Shown here one piece after another: positions 8,902-18,400 of a stretch of DNA of 64,000 bases (its first letter is position 1; each line of letters opens with the position of its first letter). The notes beneath the pieces were generated by a model, which made no database searches, had not been told where the DNA came from, and was given only the letters and a program-made list of their open reading frames with translations. The translations under genes were made by a program, and so were the position numbers. Source of the DNA: Bordetella pertussis 18323 (GTDB taxonomy: Bacteria; Pseudomonadota; Gammaproteobacteria; Burkholderiales; Burkholderiaceae_B); NCBI RefSeq assembly GCF_000306945.1, contig NC_018518.1, positions 3,162,001 through 3,226,000 of the forward strand, written 5' to 3'.

Positions 8902-9813
8902 ATGGCGACGGCTCTCCTGCCGCGTCGCGCCGCCCCCTGGCTGCTGGCCGCCGCCCTGCGGCCGGCCGCATCGCGGGCCCAGCCGGCGGCCGTGCCGAGC
9001 GAACCGCCCGAGCGCGCGCGGGCGCGCCTGAGCGTGCTGGGGCTGGTCCAGCAGACCGTGCTGGCGCGCGGCGGGGGCTTGCGCAACGTGCGCCTCACCG
9101 TGGCCGTGCCGGCGGGCCAGCCGCCGGCCGCCGGCTGGCCGGTCATCTATATGCTCGACGACGGCGCCGCCCTGCAGGCGCTGGCACAGGCCAACCGCGC
9201 CGACCTGGCCCGGCAGGCCGTGCTGGTGGGCATAGGCTATGACAGCCCGGGCCGCATCGATGGCCAGGCACGCGCCTGGGACTACACCCCTGCCCTGCCC
9301 GGTACCGGCGTCCATGGCACGCCGGACCCGCGCAGCCCGCAACGGCGCAATGGCGGAGCCGAGGCCTGGCTGGAATTCATCGAAACGCGCGTCAAGCCCT
9401 GGGTGGCGGGCACGACGCGCGTCGATACCGGCCGCCAGACCCTCTACGGCCACTCGTACGGCGGCCTGTTCGTCCTGCACACGCTACTGGCCCGTCCGCA
9501 AACGTTCCAGCGCTATGTCGCGGCCAGTCCATCCTTGTGGTGGCATGCGCCTTACATGATGCGGCGCGCGTCCGACGCGGGGGATTTCAGCCACGGCGCG
9601 CCAACCCTGCACCTGATGGCCGGCGGCGCCGAAATGCTGCGCCGCCCCGGCGCGGCGCCCTTGGCCACGGCGGGCGCGACCACCCGGCTGGCCGCGATCC
9701 TGGCCGCCAAGCCAGGCCTGTCGGTCACGCTGCGCGAGTTTCCCGGGCTGTCGCATGGCGCCATGCTGCCCGCCTCGGCGCAGGCGGCCGCCGAGCTGGC
9801 CGCTCAGCCCTGA
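8902..9813 (+). CDS. Alpha/beta-hydrolase, putative periplasmic siderophore esterase (IroE/Fes-like)
   Basis: 303 residues, starting 2 bp after the receptor gene's stop. The N-terminus looks like a signal peptide (PWLLAAALRPAASRAQ). The nucleophile elbow GHSYGGLFVLHTLL (about residue 180), the preceding VIYMLDDGAAL and RVKPWVAGTTRVD segments, and a C-terminal LSHGAML histidine give a serine-hydrolase triad. The esterase/YbbA-IroE family hydrolyses the trilactone ring of enterobactin or salmochelin. Position directly after the receptor suggests it linearises catecholate siderophore in the periplasm (inference). Its last 10 bases overlap the end of convergent glcF. Confidence 0.8.
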   Translation: MATALLPRRAAPWLLAAALRPAASRAQPAAVPSEPPERARARLSVLGLVQQTVLARGGGLRNVRLTVAVPAGQPPAAGWPVIYMLDDGAALQALAQANRADLARQAVLVGIGYDSPGRIDGQARAWDYTPALPGTGVHGTPDPRSPQRRNGGAEAWLEFIETRVKPWVAGTTRVDTGRQTLYGHSYGGLFVLHTLLARPQTFQRYVAASPSLWWHAPYMMRRASDAGDFSHGAPTLHLMAGGAEMLRRPGAAPLATAGATTRLAAILAAKPGLSVTLREFPGLSHGAMLPASAQAAAELAAQP

Positions 9814-11033
9814 GTGGCCAGGCGCTGGTCGACCACTTCGATCCAATGCCTGACGGGCGTATCCGTGCCGCTTTGCAGGTGGCCGATGCAACCGATGTTG
9901 GACGACATGATGACGGTCGGCGCCGCGGCGGCGATCTCGCCCAGCTTGCGGTCGCGCAGGGTGAGCGCGATGTCCGGATTCAGGACGGAATAGGCGCCGG
10001 CCGAGCCGCAACACAGATGCGACTCGCCGAACGGCGCCAGCTCGAACCCCAGCTCGACCAGCAGACGCTCGGCCAGCGGCCGCAGGCCTTGCCAATGCTG
10101 CAGCGTGCAGGGCGGATGGAAGGCCGCGCGCGGACCCGGCGCCAGCCGCTCGCGCAGCGCCGCCGCGTGCGGCGCCACCACTTCGGCGACATCCTTGACC
10201 AGCGCCACGATCCTGGCGGCGCGCTCGGCGTAGTCCGGGTCTCGGCGCAAATGGTGCGCATACTCCTTCACCATGGCGCCGCAACCCGAGGCGTTCATGA
10301 CGATGGCCTCGATCTCGCCGCGCTCGACCCAGGGCCACCAGGCGTCGACGTTGGCGCGCATCTGCGCCAAGGCCTCGCCTTGCGCGTCCAGGTGGAAGTT
10401 GACGGCGCCGCAACAGCCCGCGCCCGGCGCCAGGCGCGCGCCGATGCCAATGGCGTCGAGCACGCGCAGGGTGGCGGCGTCGATGGTGGGCATCATGGAC
10501 GGCTGCACGCAGCCGGTCAGCATCAGCACCTGGCGCTCATGGCGCGACGGATCGGGCAACAGGCCGGGCGGCCGCGCCGCCGGCACCTTGCGCCGCAACG
10601 CCTGCGGCAGCATGGCGCGCACCATCTGGCCCAGCCGCATGGCCGGGCCGAACCAGGCCGAATTCATGCCTCTGCGCAGCGCTTCGCGGCGCAGCCTGTC
10701 GCCCAGCCGGCGCGGTACGCGCTCGTGGACCAGTTGGCGGCCGATATCGACCAGCCGCCCATACTCCACCCCCGATGGACAGGTCGTTTCGCAATTGCGG
10801 CAGGTCAGGCAGCGGTCCAGGTGCTGCTGGGTGGCCTGGGTCGGCTCGCTGCCTTCGAGCAGCTGCTTGATCAGGTAGATGCGGCCGCGCGGACTGTCCA
10901 GCTCGTCGCCCAGTACCTGGTAGGTCGGACACGTAGCGGTACAGAAACCGCAATGCACGCAACGGCGCAGGATGGCATCGGCCTCCTCGCCGAAATCGGT
11001 ATCGCGTGCCCAAGAAGCAAGATTTGTTTGCAT
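9804..11033 (-). CDS. glcF: Glycolate oxidase iron-sulfur subunit
   Basis: 409 residues from the ATG at 11033 (MQTNLASWARDTDFGEEADA). Two ferredoxin-type cysteine clusters are present: CVHCGFCTATCP near residue 24 and CLTCRNCETTCPSGV near 75. The C-terminal half contains two CCG/cysteine-rich domains (LTGCVQPSMMP, GAGCCGAVNFH, ASGCGAM, SHLCCGSAGAY) that carry electrons to the quinone pool. With GlcD and GlcE it forms the membrane-associated glycolate oxidase converting glycolate to glyoxylate. It is third in the minus-strand glcD-E-F order, 32 bp after glcE. Confidence 0.93.
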   Translation of the reverse strand: MQTNLASWARDTDFGEEADAILRRCVHCGFCTATCPTYQVLGDELDSPRGRIYLIKQLLEGSEPTQATQQHLDRCLTCRNCETTCPSGVEYGRLVDIGRQLVHERVPRRLGDRLRREALRRGMNSAWFGPAMRLGQMVRAMLPQALRRKVPAARPPGLLPDPSRHERQVLMLTGCVQPSMMPTIDAATLRVLDAIGIGARLAPGAGCCGAVNFHLDAQGEALAQMRANVDAWWPWVERGEIEAIVMNASGCGAMVKEYAHHLRRDPDYAERAARIVALVKDVAEVVAPHAAALRERLAPGPRAAFHPPCTLQHWQGLRPLAERLLVELGFELAPFGESHLCCGSAGAYSVLNPDIALTLRDRKLGEIAAAAPTVIMSSNIGCIGHLQSGTDTPVRHWIEVVDQRLATQG

Positions 11034-11065
11034 GGCGCCAGGGTATCTTCCAGTATTTGCAGGTC

Positions 11066-12175
11066 CTAGAGTTCCGGCACCAGACGCCCGGGGTTGAACA
11101 GGCCGGCCGGATCCAGCTCCTGCTTGAGGCGGCGCGTGATGGCCGCCACGCCGTCCGAAAGGGGATGGAACACGCCGTCGGCCGGCGCCGCGCGGCCGGC
11201 GGCACGAAACAGCGTGGCATGCCCACCCGCCTGGGCGGCCGCCGCGCGCACCGCCTGCGCATCGTAGTGGCCGCTGAGCCAGCGCTGTCCGCCGCCCCAT
11301 TCGATCAGGGTGGGGCCCAGCGCCAGCGCGGGCGCGGTGGGCGGCACCGCCAGCCGCCACAGGGGCATGCCGCGATCGAAGAAGGCATGGCTCTGCTCGC
11401 GCAAGGACTCCCACCAGTCGTGGGCCTGCGCCGCATCCAGCAGTTCTCCGCCCAGGACTTCGCGGGCCGCCTGCACCGCCGGCGGCGCGCCGGCCAGCCG
11501 CAGCACCACCGCGCCGCCGCCGTCGGCCGCGCCATCGGCCGTCCAGCAACTGGCCGAGATCGGCAGCGGCCGCCCGCGCCATTGTCCGAACCAGCGCAGA
11601 GCCTCGTCCTGCGTGGCGGGCAACCGCAACGACTCCACCACGGCCGGCCGGGGCACGACTTTCAGCGAGACTTCCAGCAAGGCGCCGAAAATCCCTTGCG
11701 CGCCGGCCTGCAGCCGCGAGACGTCATAGCCGGCCACGTTCTTCATGACTTCCCCGCCAAACGCCAGGATATGGCCCTGCGAATCCAGCAGGCGCGCGCC
11801 CAGCACGAAATCGCGCACGGCGCCGGCGGCCATGCGGCGCGGCCCGGACAGGCCGGCGGCCACGCAACCGCCCAGCGTCGCGCCAGGCCCGAAATGCGGC
11901 GGCTCGAAAGCCAGCATCTGGCCGTGCTCGGCCAGCGCCGCCTCGAGCTCGGCCAGCGGCGTACCCGCGCGCGCCGTCACCACCAGTTCCGAAGGCTGGT
12001 AGCTGACGATGCCGCGATAAGGGGTCATATCCAGCAGGCAGTGGCCATCCTGCGGCGTCACGGCACGATGATTGCCGTAAAACCCTTTGGTGCCGCCACC
12101 GACGATGAACAGAGGCTTGTGACCGGCGCGCGCCGTCATCACCTGATCGCACAACTCCGACAGGACGAAATCCAT
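11066..12175 (-). CDS. glcE: Glycolate oxidase FAD-binding subunit
   Basis: 369 residues (MDFVLSELCDQVMTARAGHK). The FAD_binding_4 fold is shown by LFIVGGGTKGFYG, GIVSYQPSELVVTARAGTPL, LGGCVAAGLSGPRRMAAGAV and EVMKNVAGYDVSRLQAGAQG. The C-terminus ends PAGLFNPGRLVPEL, the usual end of this family. It lacks the long C-terminal domain of GlcD, as expected of GlcE. The start is 11 bp from the glcD stop, so it is part of the glcDEF operon. Confidence 0.92.
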   Translation of the reverse strand: MDFVLSELCDQVMTARAGHKPLFIVGGGTKGFYGNHRAVTPQDGHCLLDMTPYRGIVSYQPSELVVTARAGTPLAELEAALAEHGQMLAFEPPHFGPGATLGGCVAAGLSGPRRMAAGAVRDFVLGARLLDSQGHILAFGGEVMKNVAGYDVSRLQAGAQGIFGALLEVSLKVVPRPAVVESLRLPATQDEALRWFGQWRGRPLPISASCWTADGAADGGGAVVLRLAGAPPAVQAAREVLGGELLDAAQAHDWWESLREQSHAFFDRGMPLWRLAVPPTAPALALGPTLIEWGGGQRWLSGHYDAQAVRAAAAQAGGHATLFRAAGRAAPADGVFHPLSDGVAAITRRLKQELDPAGLFNPGRLVPEL

Positions 12176-12186
12176 GACCGCACGCC

Positions 12187-13686
12187 CTAGAAGCGCGCCA
12201 GATCGGGAAATCTCATTTCGCCGGCATGCACGTGCATCTTGCCGTATTCGGCGCAGCGTGCCAGCGTGGGTATGACCTTTTCAGGGTTGAGCAGGCCGGG
12301 CGGGTCGAACGCCCGCTTGACCGCCAGGAAGGCATCGAGTTCGTCACGCGAGAATTGCACGCACATTTGATTTATTTTCTCCATACCCACACCGTGCTCT
12401 CCGGTCACGGTGCCTCCAACCTGCACGCACAGCTCGAGAATGGCGGCGCCGAACTTCTCGGCGCGCTCGACCTCATCGGGCTTGTTCGAATCAAACAGTA
12501 TCAGGGGATGCAGATTGCCATCGCCGGCATGGAACACGTTGGCGCAACGCAGGCCGAAATCGTCTTCCATCTGCTCGATGGCGCCAAGCACGCGCGCCAG
12601 GTGGCGCCGGGGAATCGTGCCGTCCATGCAATAGTAGTCGGGCGACACGCGGCCGGCGGCGGGAAAGGCATTCTTGCGGCCGGCCCAGAAGCGCAGGCGC
12701 TCGGCTTCCGAGCCCGATACCTGCAGGCTCGTCGCGCCGGCCCGCTTGAATACCGCCTCCATCATGGCGACCTCGTGGGCCACCTCCTGCGGCGTGCCGT
12801 CGGCCTCGCACAGCAGGATGGCCTGCGCCTGGAGGTCGTAGCCCGCCTGCACGAAGGGCTCGACCATGTGGACCGCCTGGCGGTCCATCATCTCCAGCCC
12901 GGCCGGGATCAGGCCTGCGGCAATGATCTGCGTGACCGCGTTGCCCGCCGCTTCGACGCTGGCGAAGCTGGCCATGACCACTTGCGCGCAGGCCGGCGAG
13001 GGAATCAGCTTGACCGTGATTTCGGTCACCACGCCCAGCATGCCTTCGGAGCCGACGAACACCGACAGCAGGTCCAGGCCGGGCGCATCGGGCGCTTCCG
13101 AGCCGAGCTCGACGATCTCCCCGTCGATGGTCACCACACGCACGCGCAGCACGTTGTGTACCGTCAGCCCGTACTTGAGGCAATGTACGCCGCCGGAGTT
13201 CTCGGCCACGTTGCCGCCGATCGAACAGGCGATCTGGCTGGATGGGTCCGGGGCGTAGTAAAGCCCGTAAGGCGCGGCGGCTTCGGAAATGGCCAGGTTG
13301 CGCACGCCCGGCTCGACCACGGCCGTGCCGCCGGCGGGGTCTATGCGCTTGATACGGTTGAGCTTGGACAGCCCCAGCAGCACGCCCTGCGCGTGCGGCA
13401 TGGCCCCGCCCGACAGACCGGTCCCCGCGCCGCACGCCACGATCGGCACGTTCATGCGCTTGCACAGCTGCATGATGGCGCGCACCTGCGCCTCGTCTTC
13501 CGGCAGGGCCACCACCGCCGGCAGCGCCCGGTACAGCGACAGGCCGTCGCACTCGTACGGGCGTGTGTCCTCTTCGCGATGCAGCACGCAATGCGCGGGC
13601 AGTATCGACAGCAAGGCCTCGATCAGCGGCTGAGGCGCAAAGCCTTCCCGCCTGGGCGGAAAACCGGCATCCACCAAGGTGTTCAT
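12187..13686 (-). CDS. glcD: Glycolate oxidase subunit, FAD-linked
   Basis: 499 residues. FAD_binding_4 domain at about residues 50-190 (RALPAVVALPEDEAQV, VACGAGTGLSGGAMPHAQGV, DPSSQIACSIGGNVAENSGG) and FAD-oxidase C domain with the substrate/metal histidine motifs NVFHAGDGNLHPLILFD and GTVTGEHGVGMEKI. This is the catalytic flavoprotein oxidising glycolate (or D-lactate). First gene of the minus-strand glcDEF unit; a second GlcD-like flavoprotein is encoded just upstream at 13821-15230. Confidence 0.93.
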   Translation of the reverse strand: MNTLVDAGFPPRREGFAPQPLIEALLSILPAHCVLHREEDTRPYECDGLSLYRALPAVVALPEDEAQVRAIMQLCKRMNVPIVACGAGTGLSGGAMPHAQGVLLGLSKLNRIKRIDPAGGTAVVEPGVRNLAISEAAAPYGLYYAPDPSSQIACSIGGNVAENSGGVHCLKYGLTVHNVLRVRVVTIDGEIVELGSEAPDAPGLDLLSVFVGSEGMLGVVTEITVKLIPSPACAQVVMASFASVEAAGNAVTQIIAAGLIPAGLEMMDRQAVHMVEPFVQAGYDLQAQAILLCEADGTPQEVAHEVAMMEAVFKRAGATSLQVSGSEAERLRFWAGRKNAFPAAGRVSPDYYCMDGTIPRRHLARVLGAIEQMEDDFGLRCANVFHAGDGNLHPLILFDSNKPDEVERAEKFGAAILELCVQVGGTVTGEHGVGMEKINQMCVQFSRDELDAFLAVKRAFDPPGLLNPEKVIPTLARCAEYGKMHVHAGEMRFPDLARF

Positions 13687-13761
13687 GACCGGAACAATAG
13701 CGCGAGCCCCCCTCGGTGCACACTACCGGATTTACCCGCACAACCTCGCCCGGCGGGCATG

Positions 13762-13792
13762 AAAAAGCCCACGCGACCTTCGCGTGGGCTTG
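13762..13792 (-). terminator. Rho-independent terminator for the 13821-15230 gene
   Basis: An 11-bp stem AAGCCCACGCG / CGCGTGGGCTT with a five-base loop. Read on the minus strand it ends in a run of T residues, so it terminates the upstream flavoprotein gene and separates it from glcD. Confidence 0.85.
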
Positions 13793-13820
13793 CCGGGCAC
13801 CGCGCGCCGCGGCGCCGGCG

Positions 13821-15230
13821 CTACCAGGCGATGATCTTGCCCGGGTTGAGGATGTTGTTCGGATCGAAGGCATGCTTGAGGCTGCGCATGAGCGCCAGCG
13901 CCTCCTCGCCGTGCTCCTCTGCCATGAACTGCATCTTGTGCAGGCCGACCCCATGCTCGCCGGTGCAGGTGCCGTCGGCGGCAATCGCGCGACGGACCAA
14001 ATTGTGATTAATGGTTTCAGACTCCTGCCACTCCTGCGGGCTGTCGGCGTCGAGCAGCATCAGGACGTGGAAGTTGCCATCACCCACATGGCCCACGATG
14101 GTGTACGGGAAACTGGCGCGCTCGAGTTCGTCGACGGTCTCGCGCACGCAATCGGCCAGGCGCGAAATCGGCACGCACACGTCGGTGGTGCTGGCGCGGC
14201 AGCCCGGCCGCAATTGCAGGCCGGCGAAATAGGCATTGTGCCGCGCGGTCCACAGCCGGCTGCGGTCTTCCGGGCGCTCGGCCCACTCGAAGTCCATGCC
14301 GCCGTGCTCGGCGGTGATCGCCTGCACGGTCTCGGCCTGCTCCTGGACGCCGGCCGGGCTGCCGTGGAATTCGAACAGCAGCAGCGGCGTCTCGCGCAGC
14401 GTCAGCTTGCTGTGCATGTTGACGGCGCGCACGGACGCCTCGTCCATGAACTCCACGCGGGCCACTGGCACCCCCATCTGGATGATCTCGATGACGCTTT
14501 GCACCGCCGCATCCAGGTTCGGGAAATTGCAGATGGCCGCCGACACGGCCTCGGGCTGCGGATACAGGCGGACCGTCACCTCGGTAATGATGCCCAGCGT
14601 GCCCTCGCTGCCCACGAAAATGCGCGTCAGGTCGTAACCGGCGGACGATTTGCGGGCGCGGCCCGCCGTGCGCAGCACGCGCCCGTCAGCGGTCACCACG
14701 GTCAACGCCATGACGTTCTCGCGCATGGTGCCATAGCGCACCGCGTTGGTGCCCGAGGCGCGCGTGGCGGCCATGCCGCCCAGGCTGGCATCGGCGCCGG
14801 GATCGATCGGAAAGAACAACCCCGTATCGCGGATCTCCTCGTTGAGCTGCTTGCGCGTGACGCCGGCCTGCACCGTGACCGTCAGGTCTTCCGCGTTGAC
14901 GGCCAGCACCTGGTTCATCTGCGACAGGTCCAGGCTGATGCCGCCCTGGATGGCCAGCAGGTGCCCTTCCAGCGACGAGCCGGCGCCATAGGGAATCAAG
15001 GGGACGCAGTGCTCGTTGCACAAGCGGGCCACCTCGGCCACGTCCTCGGTGGAATGCGCGAACACGACCGCATCCGGCAGCATCGGAGGGTACGGCGATT
15101 CGTCGCGGCCGTGGTGCTCGCGCACCGCGTGCGCCATCGACAGGCGATCGCCGAAGCGCGCCTTCAAGGCGTCGAGACAGGCGGGCGGCACCGGACGGCG
15201 CAACGCTTCGGCAGGCTGGGGAGCGTTCAT
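13821..15230 (-). CDS. FAD-linked oxidase, GlcD / D-lactate dehydrogenase (cytochrome) family
   Basis: 469 residues (MNAPQPAEALRRPVPPACLD). FAD-binding motifs IPYGAGSSLEGHLLAIQGGI and DPGADASLGGMAATRASGTN, then the C-terminal catalytic motifs IVGHVGDGNFHVLMLLD and CTGEHGVGLHKMQFM. The shape fits D-lactate dehydrogenase (cytochrome) or D-2-hydroxyacid dehydrogenase rather than glycolate oxidase, because PGxDASLGGMAATxASGT is characteristic of that group (family knowledge). It has its own terminator and is divergent from fhaL, so it is probably a separate transcription unit from glcDEF. Exact substrate unknown. Confidence 0.85.
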   Translation of the reverse strand: MNAPQPAEALRRPVPPACLDALKARFGDRLSMAHAVREHHGRDESPYPPMLPDAVVFAHSTEDVAEVARLCNEHCVPLIPYGAGSSLEGHLLAIQGGISLDLSQMNQVLAVNAEDLTVTVQAGVTRKQLNEEIRDTGLFFPIDPGADASLGGMAATRASGTNAVRYGTMRENVMALTVVTADGRVLRTAGRARKSSAGYDLTRIFVGSEGTLGIITEVTVRLYPQPEAVSAAICNFPNLDAAVQSVIEIIQMGVPVARVEFMDEASVRAVNMHSKLTLRETPLLLFEFHGSPAGVQEQAETVQAITAEHGGMDFEWAERPEDRSRLWTARHNAYFAGLQLRPGCRASTTDVCVPISRLADCVRETVDELERASFPYTIVGHVGDGNFHVLMLLDADSPQEWQESETINHNLVRRAIAADGTCTGEHGVGLHKMQFMAEEHGEEALALMRSLKHAFDPNNILNPGKIIAW

Positions 15231-15422
15231 GGCATCTACACAATTGAGGAAGCAAGTGCCGCCATTTTACGCCCACCTTCCTACTGAGCCCACGACACTC
15301 GCTGCGGACATGCCCCGGCCGTCAGGGCAGGATCCTATGCACCGCCAGCATGGATTCCTATGTTCGCCAGCCGCCCCGGACCACTATCGTATGCGGAGCT
15401 TCTGTATTCGCCTTCCGGCTGT

Positions 15423-18400
15423 ATGAACAAGCATTGCTTCAAACTGGTCCATTCCCCAGCCCTCGGCATGCTGGTCCCCGTCCACGAACACCGTACCGGC
15501 CGCCCGCTGCGCGGCGCGCGGCGGGCAATGGCCGTGACGCTGGCCGTGCTCGCGCCGGCCGGCGCGGCGGCGGCGGGCGGCATCGCCCCGCAAGGCGCAA
15601 CGCAGGTTGCCCCGGCCCGCAATGGCGTACCGGTGATCCAGATCGCCGCTCCGGATGCGACGGGCATTTCGCATAATCGCTACACCGAATTCAACGTACG
15701 GCAGCCGGGCGTGGTCTTGAACAACAGCACGGCCGAAGGCGTCTCCGCCCTCGCCGGCCGGATCAGCGGCAATCCCGGCCTGCGCGGGCCCGCGCGCGCC
15801 ATCCTCAACGAGGTGACCGGCGTCTCGCCCACCACGCTCGAGGGCGCCCTGGAGGTATTCGGCCCGGCCGCCGACGTGCTCGTCGCCAACCCCAATGGCC
15901 TGACCGCCAATGGTCTGAGCACCATCAATATCCGGGGCCTGACCCTGTCGACCGGACGCCCGGGCGCCGGCGGCGTGCTGGACGTCGCGCGCGGCAGGCT
16001 GGAAATCGGCCCGCACGGCGTCAATACCGCCGGCCTGTCCTATTTCGACCTGGTCGCCCGCACCGTGGCGCTGCACGGGCCGGTCGGCGCCGGCGACGGC
16101 CAGCCGCCCGCCGACATCAATGTCGTGGCCGGCGCCAACCGCTACGACTACGGACGCCGGACCCGTCTGCAGCCGACCGGGCGGCCCGCCGCGGCGCCGG
16201 ACGCCAGCGCCGGCCACGCCATCGACGGATCGGCCGCGGGCGCCATGTACGGACGACACATCACGCTGGTTTCCAGCGACGCCGGCCTGGGCGCGCGCCA
16301 CCGCGGCCTGGTTTCGGCGGCCGGCCATATCGCCATCGACGCGGCGGGCGGCGTTTCGGTGCAGGCGCTGGCGGCGCACGCCGCCTCGGACGGCACGGCC
16401 GGTTCCGCCACGATTCGTGCCGGCGGCGACGCGCTGATCGGCAGCGTAATCGCGTTCGGCGGCGATATCGAGGTGCGCGCCGCCGCGGGCCGGATCGCGA
16501 CGCACGGCGCGCTGAACGCGCCGCGTGGCCGCGTGCGGCTGCAGGCCGGCGACGCGCTGGCCGTGCACGGCCCGGTGCAGGCCGCCCGCGTTGCGCTGGC
16601 GACACGGGGCGATGCATCGATCGCCGCCGACCTGCACGCCACGCGCGATGGCGTCAGCCTGGCGGCGCGCAACGCCACGCTGGCGCATGCCCGCGTCATC
16701 GCCACGCCGCCCGCGGCGCAGGCGCGACCCTCCACACCCGCCATCGATATCGCCCTGAGCGGCACCCTGACCCTGCGCGGTACGCTCCACGACGCCGACG
16801 GCGACGGCCGGCGCATCGAGGGCACGAGCGTCGCGCTGGCCAATGGCATGCCCGTCATCGTCGACACGCGGCAGCCGCAGCGCGCCGTCCCGAACGCCTT
16901 GCTGGCCTCGGACGCCGGGCTGTACGCGGCCAGCCAACCCATATCGATCCGGGCCGCCGGGCTGCGCAACGAGGGCGGCGCCATAGACAGCACCGGCACG
17001 GGGCAAGGCCATATCGGCCTGCGTATCGGTGGCCCAGCGGTCAACCTGGGCTACATCGCCACACACGGCACACTGGAAGCGACGGTCGACGGCACGCTGG
17101 AAAACCGGATGCTGCTGAGCGCAGCCGCGCTGCGCGTGGCCACGCATGATCTGTCCAACCACGCAGCGATGACGGCCAGCGGTCCGGACACCGGAACGCC
17201 CGCGCTCGACCTCTCGGTCCAACACCGGGTGGAAAACGCCGGCTCGCTGCTGGCCGCGCGTGGCGCGCTGCGCCTGCGCGGCGGCGCCGAGCTGTCGATC
17301 GTCAACCAGCCGGCCGGCTTCATGCTCGCCCACGGCCAGGACATCGCCGCCGCCCGCCTCGCCAATGCCGGCACGCTGTCGAGCACCGCGGCCGGCACGC
17401 TGACGCTGGCGGGCGACCTGGAAAACAGCGGCGTGCTGCAAAGTGCCCATGCCCTGCGCGTGCAGGCGCGGCGCATCGCCTCGCGCGGCCGTCTCGCCAC
17501 CGCGACCGACGGCGCCGGCCTGACGCTGGCCGCCGACGAAAACCTGACCCTGGCGGGCCGCACCTCCAGCGCCGGCGCGCTGCTGGCCCGGGCCGGCGCT
17601 GCGCTTGTCAATGAAGGCATCGTCACCGCCCGGCAGGACTTGAGCTGGCGCGCCCGCGACATCGTCAACGACGCGGCCGGCAACGTCGTGGCGCGATCGG
17701 TCGACATGCGCGCCGGCCAAGGATTCGACCACCGCGGCGCGATCGGCAGCGTGACGGACCTGGTTCTGAAGGCGGCGCGCATCGACAGCGCCGGCGTGCT
17801 GCGGGCCAATCAGGACATCGACATGCATGCCGACGACGCCATGCGGCTGAAGGCCGGCGCCCGCACGCTGGCCGGCCGCGACCTTGCCCTGGCCGCCGAC
17901 CAGCTGGAGCAATCCGGCATGGCGCAGGCGGGACGCACCCTTACGGCCACCGCCGGCGCGCTCGAGAACGACGGTTTGCTCGACGCGGCCGACGCGAAGC
18001 TGCGAACCACGCGCGCCTTCGTCAACCGCGGCCAGATCCAGGCGGATATGCTGCAGGCGCAAGGGCCACAAATCCGCAATGCCGGCGTGTTGCGCACCGG
18101 CGCGCTGCTGGCGCTGCAGGCCGCCGGCCGGCTCGAGAATACCGGCGGCATGGCGGCCAGCGGTTCGCTGTCCATCGCGGCGGCCGGGCCCTTCGCCAAT
18201 TCCGGAACGATGGGCGCGAACGGCGACGCCTCGTTCGCGCTGAGCAGCTTTGCGAACACCGGCAGCATCAGCGTCGGCGGCGACCTGGCGCTTCGCCTGC
18301 CGGACGTCGAGCTGACGCTCGATGCCGATCACCGCCTGCCCGTGTCGCAGGGAACGACGCTGCTGCAGGTCGCCAGCCTGGACAACCGCGCGCGCAGCGA

